Source: Telmatospirillum sp. (GTDB lineage: Bacteria > Pseudomonadota > Alphaproteobacteria > Rhodospirillales > Magnetospirillaceae). Taken from it: a stretch of 48,125 nt of DNA. The DNA is taken from contig JARLJB010000296.1 in assembly GCA_031291415.1 (NCBI GenBank), positions 1-48,125 of the forward strand. The letters run 5' to 3'. The notes under the pieces are model-generated. The model worked only from the letters and a program-made list of their open reading frames with translations. It ran no database searches and was not told the origin of the DNA. Positions 1-7,824 of this stretch are shown here, piece after piece. How positions within the stretch are numbered: the first letter of the stretch is position 1; each line of letters begins with the position of its first letter. Both the position numbers and the translations under genes were made by a program.

Positions 1-831
1 ATGGTCCCAGGCCTTGCCGCCGTTGGCGGCGCAGCTGTTGAACAGTTCCTGGCAGGTGGCGGTGTTGGGCAGCGACAGGCCGATCTTGCGGGCCGTCGAC
101 AGCGCCAGATTGAGATCCTTCTGATGCAGCTCGATGCGGAATCCGGGCTCGAAATTGCGTTTGACCATGCGCTCGCCATGCACCTCGAGAATGCGCGACG
201 AGGCGAAGCCGCCCATCAGCGCCTGACGCACCTTGGCCGGATCTGCTCCCGCCTTGGCGGCCAGCAGCAGCGCCTCGCCGACCGCCTCGATGGTCAGGGC
301 GACGATGATCTGGTTGGCCACCTTGCAGGTCTGGCCGTCGCCGTTGCCGCCGACCAGCGTGATGTTCTGGCCCATCAGCTCGAACAGCGGCTTGGCCCGC
401 GCAAAGGCGCTCTCCTTGCCGCCGACCATGATGGTCAGCGAGGCCGCCTTGGCGCCGACCTCGCCGCCCGACACCGGCGCGTCGAGGTAATCGCAGCCCA
501 GCGCCTCGATGCGCTTGGCGAACTCCTTGGTCTCGATCGGCGAGATCGAGCTCATGTCGATCACCAGCTTGCCGGCCGCCAGCCCCTCGGCGACGCCGGC
601 CGGCGAAAACAGCACCTTCTCGACGTCCGGCGTATCGGGCACCATGACGATGATCACCTCGGCGCTGGCCGCCACTTCCTTGCCGCTGGCGCAGACCTTG
701 GCGCCGCCCTTGCTCAATACCTCCGGCACCGGGCCGATCGTGTTGACGAACAACTGGTGACCGGCCGCCTGAAGATGGCCCGCCATCGGCGTCCCCATGA
801 TCCCCAATCCGATGAAACCTATCTTGCTCAT
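1..831 (-). CDS. garR: 2-hydroxy-3-oxopropionate (tartronate semialdehyde) reductase, C-terminus off the window
   Basis: The gene starts at the ATG at 831 and runs off the left edge, so 277 codons are visible of the roughly 295 usual for the family. The protein opens with the Rossmann NAD(P) motif GFIGLGIMG and continues with the substrate motif DAPVSGGEVGA and the GQTCKVANQ segment that holds the catalytic lysine of beta-hydroxyacid dehydrogenases. Family knowledge: GarR/GlxR reduces tartronate semialdehyde to glycerate in the cytoplasm, the last step of glucarate/galactarate breakdown. It sits 59 bp downstream of gudD on the same strand, which favours GarR over the near-identical 3-hydroxyisobutyrate dehydrogenases. 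It is probably the fourth gene of the operon starting at gudP. Confidence 0.86.
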   Translation of the reverse strand, partial: MSKIGFIGLGIMGTPMAGHLQAAGHQLFVNTIGPVPEVLSKGGAKVCASGKEVAASAEVIIVMVPDTPDVEKVLFSPAGVAEGLAAGKLVIDMSSISPIETKEFAKRIEALGCDYLDAPVSGGEVGAKAASLTIMVGGKESAFARAKPLFELMGQNITLVGGNGDGQTCKVANQIIVALTIEAVGEALLLAAKAGADPAKVRQALMGGFASSRILEVHGERMVKRNFEPGFRIELHQKDLNLALSTARKIGLSLPNTATCQELFNSCAANGGKAWDH

Positions 832-890
832 GAACTTTCTCTTTCAAAAATGGGTTTGAAACACCGCCTTCAGAGACGATTCCACCGACA

Positions 891-2243
891 TCAACGCACC
901 AGGCAGGGCCGCTTGTTGTCGAAGCTCCAACCTGGAACCAGGAACTGCATGGCCTTGGCGTCGTCGCGCGCCCCCAAACCGTGTTTCTTATAGAGTTCGT
1001 GTGCCTTTTCGATCTCGGCGAGGTCGATTTCGACACCGAGACCGGGCTTGTCCGGTACCGTCAGCAAGCCGCCGACGATCTTGAACGGTTCCTTGGTCAG
1101 GCGTTGGCCGTCCTGCCAGATCCAATGGGTGTCGATGGCGGTGATTTTCCCCGGCGCCGCCGCGGCCACATGCGTGCACATGGCCAGCGAGATGTCGAAA
1201 TGGTTGTTGGAATGCGACCCCCAGGTCCGTCCCCAGTCATGGCACATCTGGGCGACCCTGACCGAGCCCTGCATGGTCCAGAAATGCGGATCGGCCAGAG
1301 GAATATCGACAGCGTTCAATTGGATGGCGTGACCCATTTGCCGCCAGTCGGTGGCGATCATGTTGGTCGCCGTCGGCAGTCCGGTGGCCCGGCGGAACTC
1401 GGCCATCACCTCGCGGCCGGAATAACCCTGTTCGGCGCCGCAAGGATCCTCGGCATAGGCAAGGACGTCATGCCGGCCGCGGCAAAGACCGATCGCCTCG
1501 TCGAGAGACCAGGCGCCATTGGGATCAAGCGTGATCCTGGCTTTGGGAAACCGATGGGCCAGCGCCGTCACCGCCTCGATTTCCTCGGTTCCCGGAAGAA
1601 CGCCGCCCTTCAGCTTGAAGTCATTGAAGCCATAGCGATCATGCGTCGCTTCGGCGAGGCGGACGATCGCCTTCGAGGTGAGAGCCTCCTCGTGACGCAG
1701 CCGGAACCAGTCGTCCTTGGCGTCCGGCGCGTCCACGTAAGGCAGATCGGTCTTCCTGCGATCGCCGACATAGAACAGATATCCGAGGACCTCGACCGAC
1801 TTGCGCTGCTGGCCCTGGCCAAGCAGGGCGGCCACCGGCACGTCGAGAAACTGGCCCAGAAGATCGAGCAGGGCGGCTTCGACGGCGGTGACGGCGTGAA
1901 TGGCGATGCGCAGGTCGAAAGTCTGCTGGCCGCGCCCCGAGGCATCCCGATCGGCGAATTGCTGGCGCATCGCGTTGAGGATGTTGTTGTAGGTTCCGAT
2001 GGTCTTGCCGATCACCAGCGGCTTGGCGTCCTCCAGGGTCTGGCGGATGCGTTCGCCGCCGGGAACCTCACCGACGCCGGTCCGGCCGGAATTGTCCTTC
2101 AGGATGACGATATTGCGCGTGAAGAACGGGGCATGCGCGCCGCTCAGGTTGAGCAGCATGCTGTCGCGGCCGGCCACCGGAATGACCGACATCTCGGTGA
2201 CGATCGGGGCCGCGGACGGTTTTCCCAGGTGTGCACTCATCAT
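891..2243 (-). CDS. gudD: Glucarate dehydratase
   Basis: A 450-residue enolase-superfamily enzyme, the usual GudD length. It dehydrates D-glucarate (and L-idarate) to 5-keto-4-deoxyglucarate. Visible active-site elements: the KLK pair at residues 210-212, metal ligands in LDPNGAW (D240), AEDP (E266) and TNM (N294), and the catalytic histidine in GSHSNNH (H344). The early motif [13 protein letters not shown] is typical of GudD. Its start overlaps the stop of the UxuA-like gene in an ATGA, with GGAG just upstream. A second ATG three bases later is equally possible. The overlap argues for translational coupling within the sugar-acid operon. Confidence 0.94.
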   Translation of the reverse strand: MMSAHLGKPSAAPIVTEMSVIPVAGRDSMLLNLSGAHAPFFTRNIVILKDNSGRTGVGEVPGGERIRQTLEDAKPLVIGKTIGTYNNILNAMRQQFADRDASGRGQQTFDLRIAIHAVTAVEAALLDLLGQFLDVPVAALLGQGQQRKSVEVLGYLFYVGDRRKTDLPYVDAPDAKDDWFRLRHEEALTSKAIVRLAEATHDRYGFNDFKLKGGVLPGTEEIEAVTALAHRFPKARITLDPNGAWSLDEAIGLCRGRHDVLAYAEDPCGAEQGYSGREVMAEFRRATGLPTATNMIATDWRQMGHAIQLNAVDIPLADPHFWTMQGSVRVAQMCHDWGRTWGSHSNNHFDISLAMCTHVAAAAPGKITAIDTHWIWQDGQRLTKEPFKIVGGLLTVPDKPGLGVEIDLAEIEKAHELYKKHGLGARDDAKAMQFLVPGWSFDNKRPCLVR

Positions 2244-3334
2244 TTAGTCTCCGTCGCTTGTAGCAGGGCCTGCGTGTAGCCCAGGCAGAATGAAAAGAAT
2301 CGTTCGCGGCCCGGATCGACATCCGAAAGGGGCACGTGATCGGGACACAGGATTCCGTCGTATCCGACCTCGCGGTAGGCCCGGATGCATTTCAGCATGT
2401 CGACCGAACCCTCGTCGGGCAGCGCCTCGCGGAAATCGAGATAGCCGCCTTTGATGTTGCGGAAATGGACCATGAAGATGCGGTTGATACCGCTTGTCGG
2501 ACCGAACGTCTGGATTGCCTCGAGGACCGCTTCGGTCGGGTTCGGCGACATTTCCGCCACCGTTCCCTGACAGAAATTGAACCCGTGGGATTTGCTTGCC
2601 GGGGCCAGATCGATGAAGCGGCGCATGCCGTCGATCGACCCGAGCACATGATGCACGCCGTTCAATCCACCGGGCGGATAGGCCGGGTCGTGGGGATGGC
2701 AAGCCAGACGCACGCCAGCCTTCTCGGCGGTGGGCAGCGTCGCCTCGACGAGATATTCAATGGCTTTCCATCCGTCCGCCGCGCTCACGCCGCCCGATTC
2801 CGCCGCCATCACCTGGCCGCAGGTTTCAGGCGTTCCCTGCGCGTCGACCGGCGACGTCCCGCCCTTCGTCCCATCCTCGGGCAGGACCACGCCCCAATAG
2901 GAAAAGCGCGCGTCGGCTTCGGGTTTGTAGTCGGCCGCCCGAAAGCTGCTGCATTTCATGCCGCCGCGGCCGTCCACCACGCCGGTACGGGTGATGCCGA
3001 CCATGGCGACCGTGTATTTCAGCGTGGTCACCCCGCCATCGGCGGCGGCTTGGATGTCTTTTCGCAGACGCTGGGCGATGGCGGCGGCCCGTTCCGGCTG
3101 CCGCAGGCTGTCGAGCAGAATGGAACCGACATCCAAGGCCATGACCTCGAGCCGAAGGCCGAAGCCTTCGACCCACCGCCGCAATTGGGCGATCTTTCCC
3201 GGGTCCCAGGCACCATCCGGCCCCGCTATGGCGGTATTGGGCCGGGTGTCGATGACAATGCCGGTGACGCCGAGTTGGGCCGACAGGCGCATCCGGGCTT
3301 CGGTCGGACTGATCAGTTGTTCGCCTAAATACAT
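2240..3334 (-). CDS. UxuA (mannonate dehydratase)-like TIM-barrel protein of the glucarate operon
   Basis: About 364 residues from the ATG at 3334, which has GGAG six bases upstream. A TTG at 3346 is in frame but overlaps that GGAG. The second half follows UxuA closely: HPHDP where UxuA has HPDDP, FNFCQGT where UxuA has FTMCTGS, the [15 protein letters not shown] segment followed by GSVDM, and CPDHV where UxuA has RPDHG. The metal-site scaffold is therefore kept but several substrate-facing positions differ, and the protein is shorter than E. coli UxuA (394). Being between the glucarate transporter and GudD, it may dehydrate or epimerise a related sugar acid. The substrate is unknown. Confidence 0.82.
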   Translation of the reverse strand: MYLGEQLISPTEARMRLSAQLGVTGIVIDTRPNTAIAGPDGAWDPGKIAQLRRWVEGFGLRLEVMALDVGSILLDSLRQPERAAAIAQRLRKDIQAAADGGVTTLKYTVAMVGITRTGVVDGRGGMKCSSFRAADYKPEADARFSYWGVVLPEDGTKGGTSPVDAQGTPETCGQVMAAESGGVSAADGWKAIEYLVEATLPTAEKAGVRLACHPHDPAYPPGGLNGVHHVLGSIDGMRRFIDLAPASKSHGFNFCQGTVAEMSPNPTEAVLEAIQTFGPTSGINRIFMVHFRNIKGGYLDFREALPDEGSVDMLKCIRAYREVGYDGILCPDHVPLSDVDPGRERFFSFCLGYTQALLQATETK

Positions 3335-3396
3335 AGTGTTCTCCAAAGCCTTGCCGGGTCGAACGCGATTGCCAGGCAGGCAGGAAGCGCCGTGGT

Positions 3397-4728
3397 TCAG
3401 ACCTTGAGTTCCATGCGCTTGATTTCACCGACGATGAGCAGATAGCTGAAGGCGGCGAGCAAGGCGTTGGCACCGACAAAGACCAGCGCCCCGTTGAAGG
3501 ACCCCGTCGTCTGGATGATGTAGCCGATGACGATCGGCGTCGAAATCGACGACAGATTGCCGCACATGTTGAAGACGCCGCCGGCCAAACCGGTGATCTG
3601 CTTGGGCGCAGTGTCGGACAGGACCGCCCAACCCAGCGCGCCGACGCCCTTGCCGAAGAAGGCCATCGCCATCAGCGCGACGACGAACCATTCGAGATCG
3701 GTGTAGTTGCAGGCGATCATGGTCATCGACAAGACCATGCCAAGAACGATGGGCGTCTTGCGCGCCGCCGACAGAGAATAGCCTTTGCGGAGCATGTAAT
3801 CCGACATGACGCCGCCCAGGATGCCCCCGGCAAAGCCGCAGACCGCCGGCAGGGAAGCGACGAAGCCGGCCTTCAAGATCGACATGCCGCGGGCCTGGAC
3901 CAGATAGACCGGGAACCAGGTGATGAAGAAATAGGTAATGGCGTTAATACAGAATTGCCCGAGGAAAATACCGACCATCATACGGTTGGCGAAGAGCTGG
4001 CCGATATAGTTCCATTTCGGAGCGCTGGGAGCCGTCTCTTTCTTTTTTTGATCGAGAGACACCAAGCCGCCGCCGGCGGCGATATAGTCGACCTCGGCCT
4101 GATTGGTCAAAGGATGATTGGCCGGGCTGTGCATGGCCTTGAGCCAGACGAAGGTCAGCATGATGCCGAGACCGCCCATGACGCCGAAGACCCATGGCCA
4201 GCCGAAGGCAGAGGTGATCCAGCCCATCAGCGGGGCGAAAATCACGGTGGCGAAATACTGGGCCGAGTTGAAAACGGCTGTGGCCGTTCCGCGCTCGTTG
4301 CCGGGAAACCAGGCGGCGACCACGCGGCTGTTGCCCGGAAAGGACGGAGCCTCGGCAAATCCAACCATGAGTCGCAGGCTGAACAGGGCGGTGACCGCCA
4401 CGCCACCGGCCAGGAAGCCGACGAATCCCTGGCATACCGTAAAGACCGACCAGGTGAAGAGGCTGAACGCGTAAACCGTCTTCGAGCCGAAGCGGTCGAG
4501 CAGCCAGCCACCAGGCAATTGACCGATGACATAGGCCCAGCCGAAGGCCGAGAAGATATAACCCATTTGGGCCGCGTTCAGGCCCAATTGCTTCGAGACG
4601 ACAGGACCGGTTATCGCCAATGTCGCCCGGTCGGCATAATTGACGGCGGTCAGTACAAATAAAAGCAAGACAACGTAATAACGGAAGTGAGTTGGTTTTT
4701 CGTCTAATGTCTTCAGATCGGCGCCCAT
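3397..4728 (-). CDS. gudP: GudP-like D-glucarate/galactarate MFS symporter
   Basis: An inner-membrane major facilitator of the anion:cation symporter family, 443 residues from the ATG at 4728. That start has AAAGGAC seven bases upstream. An in-frame extension to 4887 lacks hydrophobic character and a ribosome binding site. It shares long stretches with E. coli GudP: FNYADR-type TM1 (VNYADRATL), AYVIGQLPGGWLLDRFGSK, GFAEAPSFPGNSRVVAAWFP, FNSAQYFATVIFAPLMGW, and ITYFFITWFPVYLVQARGMS. It is the first gene of the operon gudP, uxuA-like, gudD, garR. Function by family: proton-coupled uptake of glucarate and galactarate. Confidence 0.92.
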   Translation of the reverse strand: MGADLKTLDEKPTHFRYYVVLLLFVLTAVNYADRATLAITGPVVSKQLGLNAAQMGYIFSAFGWAYVIGQLPGGWLLDRFGSKTVYAFSLFTWSVFTVCQGFVGFLAGGVAVTALFSLRLMVGFAEAPSFPGNSRVVAAWFPGNERGTATAVFNSAQYFATVIFAPLMGWITSAFGWPWVFGVMGGLGIMLTFVWLKAMHSPANHPLTNQAEVDYIAAGGGLVSLDQKKKETAPSAPKWNYIGQLFANRMMVGIFLGQFCINAITYFFITWFPVYLVQARGMSILKAGFVASLPAVCGFAGGILGGVMSDYMLRKGYSLSAARKTPIVLGMVLSMTMIACNYTDLEWFVVALMAMAFFGKGVGALGWAVLSDTAPKQITGLAGGVFNMCGNLSSISTPIVIGYIIQTTGSFNGALVFVGANALLAAFSYLLIVGEIKRMELKV

Positions 4729-5074
4729 GACGCAGTCCTTTACAAAGGCGATCCCCGTTGTGAATGCAAGTTTTATTGCGACCACACGGGACGCGGTAAC
4801 TCCATGGAGGTATTGGCGATTGCCGAAGGGGTGTCGTTTCAAGCGGCCGCAATGAACTGCGGGATCAATGAACAGACACGACTTCAACAGTCATCATCGT
4901 CTGATCTCGCCTCGTGTATTGACATGGAGTAAGTAAAGGGAATGGTTGTCCGCTGTAACGGTGGCGACCGCGCCGACGACAAAGAAATTGCGCCTGCTTT
5001 CTTCCATCGTAACCTCCAAATATATATTTTTGGGCGACAGCGGCCAGGGTTACGGCGCTCCCGCCATGATCATC
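4729..5074. other. Intergenic region upstream of the gudP operon
   Basis: No coding region is convincing on either strand. It must hold the promoter of the minus-strand gudP operon. I found no copy of the 14-bp operator seen at 6417 and 6444. An AT-rich patch lies near 5016-5030. No clear -35/-10 pair could be assigned. Confidence 0.5.
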
Positions 5075-5108
5075 TTCGACGGCCGGTTTCTGTGAAACGG
5101 CCGTCGAA
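5075..5108 (-). terminator. Stem-loop after the lactonase gene
   Basis: Inverted repeat with arms TTCGACGGCCGGTTTC and GAAACGGCCGTCGAA, one bulged G and a 3-nt loop. It begins 15 bp past the lactonase stop on the minus strand. No T-tract follows, so it may be a terminator or an mRNA-stabilising hairpin. Confidence 0.6.
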
Positions 5109-5122
5109 GCAAGGGATGCGTG

Positions 5123-6295
5123 TTACGGCAGATCGACGATTTCCACCCAGTTGGCGTCTTTGCCGACCGGATAGCGACCGACCGGAGTAAGCCTGCCGTC
5201 GGCCTGATTGATCTTGTAGACCGACACACGGTCAGACTTCTCACCCGAAGCCACGAGATATTTGCCGGTGGGGTCGATCCTGATTCCGCGCGGCTGCGTC
5301 TCGGTCGGGTAATTGGTTACATAGGTCGGCTTGCCGGTGGCAGGCGCGATGGAAAGCAGAGCGATCTTGCTGCCGGTTCGCTCCGAGGCGTAAAGGAACT
5401 TGCCGTTCGGAGTGATCTGCAGATCTGCGGCCCAAATCCTCGGTTTTTCGTCGCCGTCGGCGGGTTTTGTATTCGCTCCGGACGTGGCGGTGGCCGGCAT
5501 GGCTTCGCGCGCCAGGCCCGGCAGAAGACCGGAATCGGGCGGTACGCTGCCGGTATAGCCGATTTCCGTCAAAGTTCCCTTCGCCTTGTCGATCGAGAAC
5601 TGCGCGATATTTCCCGATAGTTCATGGATGACGTAAAGATATTTGCCATCCGGCGAGAAGACTATATGACGAGGACCATTATCGGGCCGCGACTTGATCA
5701 GCGGCGGCTCGTTCGGAGTCAGCGCTCCAGTCTTGGCGTCGAAGCGGAATTGCAGGATCTGGCTGCTGCCGAGATTGGTCGCATAGACGAATTTGTTCGA
5801 GCGATCGGGGCGGATGCAGTGCGCGTTCTCGCCGGTCGGAATGACCTGGATTGCTTCTGATTCGACCAGCCCCGACGCATTGATGGGATTCACGGCGATT
5901 TTGTTTCCGCCATAGGACGCGCTGAACAGAAACCGGCCGGTCTTGTCCGTCGACAGATAAGCCATGCTGTCGGGAAGCGGCGCCGTCGCCTTTTGTGTCA
6001 GGACGCCGCTCGCCGGATCGATGGCATAGGTGACGACGGTGAATGGCTGCGAGCGAACCGCGGCATAGAGAAACTGTTTGTTCGGGCTTACCGCCATCGG
6101 CATGACGAGCTTTCCAGCTTTGGTTTTGCCGAGCGACGTCAAAACCCCGTTGGCTTTGTTCATTACAAAACCGTCGATGTCACCATCTTCTGCATTTGAG
6201 ACATAGACAAAAGTCTTTGCCGACGCCCCTGTAGTAAAACCAAACGCGGACACCGAAAGACACAATGCTCCCAACATTGTTGAAATTTTATTCAT
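5123..6295 (-). CDS. Secreted lactonase, YbhE/Pgl-type seven-bladed beta-propeller
   Basis: 390 residues. Residues 1-26 form a Sec signal peptide ending ASA before KTFVYVSN. The rest is a chain of propeller blades with repeated TFVYVSN, FLYAAVR, FVYATNLG, YLYVIHE and FLYASERTG strands, and the HCIRPDRSNKFVYATN and GPRHIVFSPDGKYLYV segments of the lactonase family (PF10282). Cytoplasmic E. coli Pgl has no signal peptide, so this copy should act in the periplasm or outside. RBS GGAGGAAACCC precedes the ATG. It lies between the gudP operon and the divergent LacI regulator, so I infer that it opens aldono- or aldaro-lactones before uptake. The substrate is not provable from sequence. Confidence 0.86.
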   Translation of the reverse strand: MNKISTMLGALCLSVSAFGFTTGASAKTFVYVSNAEDGDIDGFVMNKANGVLTSLGKTKAGKLVMPMAVSPNKQFLYAAVRSQPFTVVTYAIDPASGVLTQKATAPLPDSMAYLSTDKTGRFLFSASYGGNKIAVNPINASGLVESEAIQVIPTGENAHCIRPDRSNKFVYATNLGSSQILQFRFDAKTGALTPNEPPLIKSRPDNGPRHIVFSPDGKYLYVIHELSGNIAQFSIDKAKGTLTEIGYTGSVPPDSGLLPGLAREAMPATATSGANTKPADGDEKPRIWAADLQITPNGKFLYASERTGSKIALLSIAPATGKPTYVTNYPTETQPRGIRIDPTGKYLVASGEKSDRVSVYKINQADGRLTPVGRYPVGKDANWVEIVDLP

Positions 6296-6313
6296 GGGTT
6301 TCCTCCAGATCGT

Positions 6314-6341
6314 CGTCGAAATGTTTGGAATTATTTCGACG
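6314..6341. repeat. Inverted repeat in the lactonase leader
   Basis: Perfect 9-bp arms CGTCGAAAT and ATTTCGACG separated by 10 nt, lying 19 bp upstream of the lactonase ATG. It could be an operator or a leader hairpin. No partner copy was found in the window. Confidence 0.45.
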
Positions 6342-6416
6342 TTTGTCTGATTATTATTTTATGTGTGATCGCATCTGTGGCGACATGGCCGCTTGTGCAG
6401 CCAACCAGCCGCCCCA

Positions 6417-6430
6417 TGTTAACGCTAACA
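6417..6430. promoter_or_regulatory. LacI-type operator 1 (TGTTAnCGnTAACA)
   Basis: TGTTAACGCTAACA, a palindrome around a central CG with 12 of 14 symmetric positions. Even-length palindromes centred on CG are typical operators of LacI/GntR proteins, and E. coli GntR sites contain a similar TGTTAcCGgTAACA core. It lies between the lactonase and the LacI-family gene. Confidence 0.75.
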
Positions 6431-6443
6431 CCGCTTCCATTAG

Positions 6444-6457
6444 TGTTATCGCTAACA
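6444..6457. promoter_or_regulatory. LacI-type operator 2 (TGTTAnCGnTAACA)
   Basis: TGTTATCGCTAACA, the same consensus as the site at 6417 and centred 27 bp from it, about two and a half helical turns. The pair could bind two dimers of the adjacent regulator. Confidence 0.75.
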
Positions 6458-6602
6458 TCGCCTCTTGGCAAGCGTGACTTGCAAAAATCAGAAGGGAGGC
6501 TATCGTGGCACCTCCGAGTGCGGCGAAAGCGCAAGACCGAAGGCCTGTCGATCGCAAGTTCGGATCAACCGGAAATCACGAGCGCTCAACCAGGATCCTG
6601 TT

Positions 6603-7688
6603 TTGCCGCCGACACAGTCTTCTCGAACGTCCCGCCAACGGGTCAAAGACGGCGGGACATCCGCCAAGAGCCCCAGTCCCCGTGGCGCCCGGCCGTCCAG
6701 GGGCACCGTCACATTGAGCGATGTGGCGGAATTGGCGGGCGTCTCTTCGATGACGGTGTCGCGCGTGCTTAATCGTCCGGAGACGGTGGCGCCAGAAACC
6801 GTTGAAACGGTCCGCAAGGCCATTGCCCGGACGGGTTATGTGCCCAACCTGCTTGCCGGCGCCTTGGCGACCACGCGGACAAAGCTGGTGGCGGCGATCG
6901 TTCCGACCATCAGCGGCTCGATTTTCGCCGCCTGCATCCAATCCCTGACCGACCGGTTGGAGGTGGCGGGATATCAAATGCTGCTGGGTTTGTCCGGCTA
7001 TCCGGCGGCTCGCGAGGAGGGGCTGCTCAACGCCATTCTCAGCCGCCGTCCCGATGCCCTTTTCCTGACCGGCACCACCCACTCGGCGCAAAGCCGGCGG
7101 CGCTTGCGCGGAGCGAAGATACCCATCGTGGAAACTTGGGATCTGTCAGCCAAACCAATCGACATGGCGGTCGGCTTTTCCCACCAACGGGTCGGACGGG
7201 ATGCCGCCCAATTCCTTTTTAAAAAAGGCTATCGGCGGTTCGCGGCGATCGGCGCCGAAGACGAACGCGCCAAGATCCGCTGGAAAAGTTATCTGGCGGC
7301 GCTGACGGAGTTGGGGGTTGACGATGTCGCCTCGATCACCACGCCCGCGCCGACCAATTTGTGGATGGGCCGCGACGGTCTCAGCAAACTGATAGCTGAC
7401 GGTTTCACCCATGGCGCCGTCTTCTGCAGTTCCGACGCTCTGGCGCATGGCGTCCTGGTCGAGGCGCAGGCACGCGGTTTATCGGTACCGGGCGATATCG
7501 CGGTTATCGGATTTGGCGATCTCGACTTCGCCGCCTTTACGGTTCCGGCGCTGACCACCGTCCGCATCGACCGCTTTGCCGTCGGCCGCCTGGCCGCCGA
7601 GGCCATCTTGTCCCGGCTGGCCGGCGAACCGGTCGCCGAAAAGGTAATCGATGTCGGCTTTCAGATCATCGAACGGGAAAGTACGTGA
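6603..7688 (+). CDS. LacI/GntR-family transcriptional regulator
   Basis: The helix-turn-helix and hinge are clear: TLSDVAELAGVSSMTVSRVLNRPE with YVPNLLAGAL after it, then a periplasmic-binding-protein-like sensor domain ending GFGDLDFAAFTVPALTTVRIDR. The sequence looks most like the GntR/IdnR branch that senses sugar acids. I chose the TTG at 6603, which has AGGA seven bases upstream and gives 361 residues, with a 30-odd-residue Ser/Arg-rich stretch before the HTH. The frame is open back to a TTG at 6465. A good Shine-Dalgarno at about 6494 instead serves an unrelated frame (GTG 6505). Probably represses the lactonase and perhaps the gudP operon through the two upstream palindromes. Confidence 0.9.
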   Translation: MPPTQSSRTSRQRVKDGGTSAKSPSPRGARPSRGTVTLSDVAELAGVSSMTVSRVLNRPETVAPETVETVRKAIARTGYVPNLLAGALATTRTKLVAAIVPTISGSIFAACIQSLTDRLEVAGYQMLLGLSGYPAAREEGLLNAILSRRPDALFLTGTTHSAQSRRRLRGAKIPIVETWDLSAKPIDMAVGFSHQRVGRDAAQFLFKKGYRRFAAIGAEDERAKIRWKSYLAALTELGVDDVASITTPAPTNLWMGRDGLSKLIADGFTHGAVFCSSDALAHGVLVEAQARGLSVPGDIAVIGFGDLDFAAFTVPALTTVRIDRFAVGRLAAEAILSRLAGEPVAEKVIDVGFQIIEREST

Positions 7689-7762
7689 CGACGCGCACCG
7701 GGATTATCAAAACGTGTAGCGTCTCAATAAATAATTCAATCTAGAGTTTAGATCTGGGCGGT

Positions 7763-7820
7763 GATATCCAGGACGGCGGGCGGACCTCTCAAAGACATGG
7801 TCCGCGCCCTGGGGGATATC
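7763..7820 (+). promoter_or_regulatory. Hairpin enclosing the esterase ribosome binding site
   Basis: The outer arms GATATCC (7763) and GGATATC (ending 7820) and the inner arms GGCGGGCGGACC and GGTCCGCGCC fold into a long, slightly bulged stem with a 12-nt loop. The only purine-rich Shine-Dalgarno candidate, GGGGGA at 7811-7816, is inside the 3' arm, and the ATG follows four bases after the stem. Confidence 0.55.
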
Positions 7821-7824
7821 CAAG

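Noticed and set aside
4919-4950. TTGACA on the plus strand in the gudP upstream region
   Set aside because: No plus-strand gene lies downstream and no good -10 is at the correct distance.
6505-6717. GTG frame with a good AAGGGAGG site upstream of the LacI gene
   Set aside because: It is out of frame with the helix-turn-helix and stops just as the HTH begins; composition is Ser/Pro/Arg-rich and matches nothing. A leader peptide or a sequence error joining it to LacI stays possible but unsupported.
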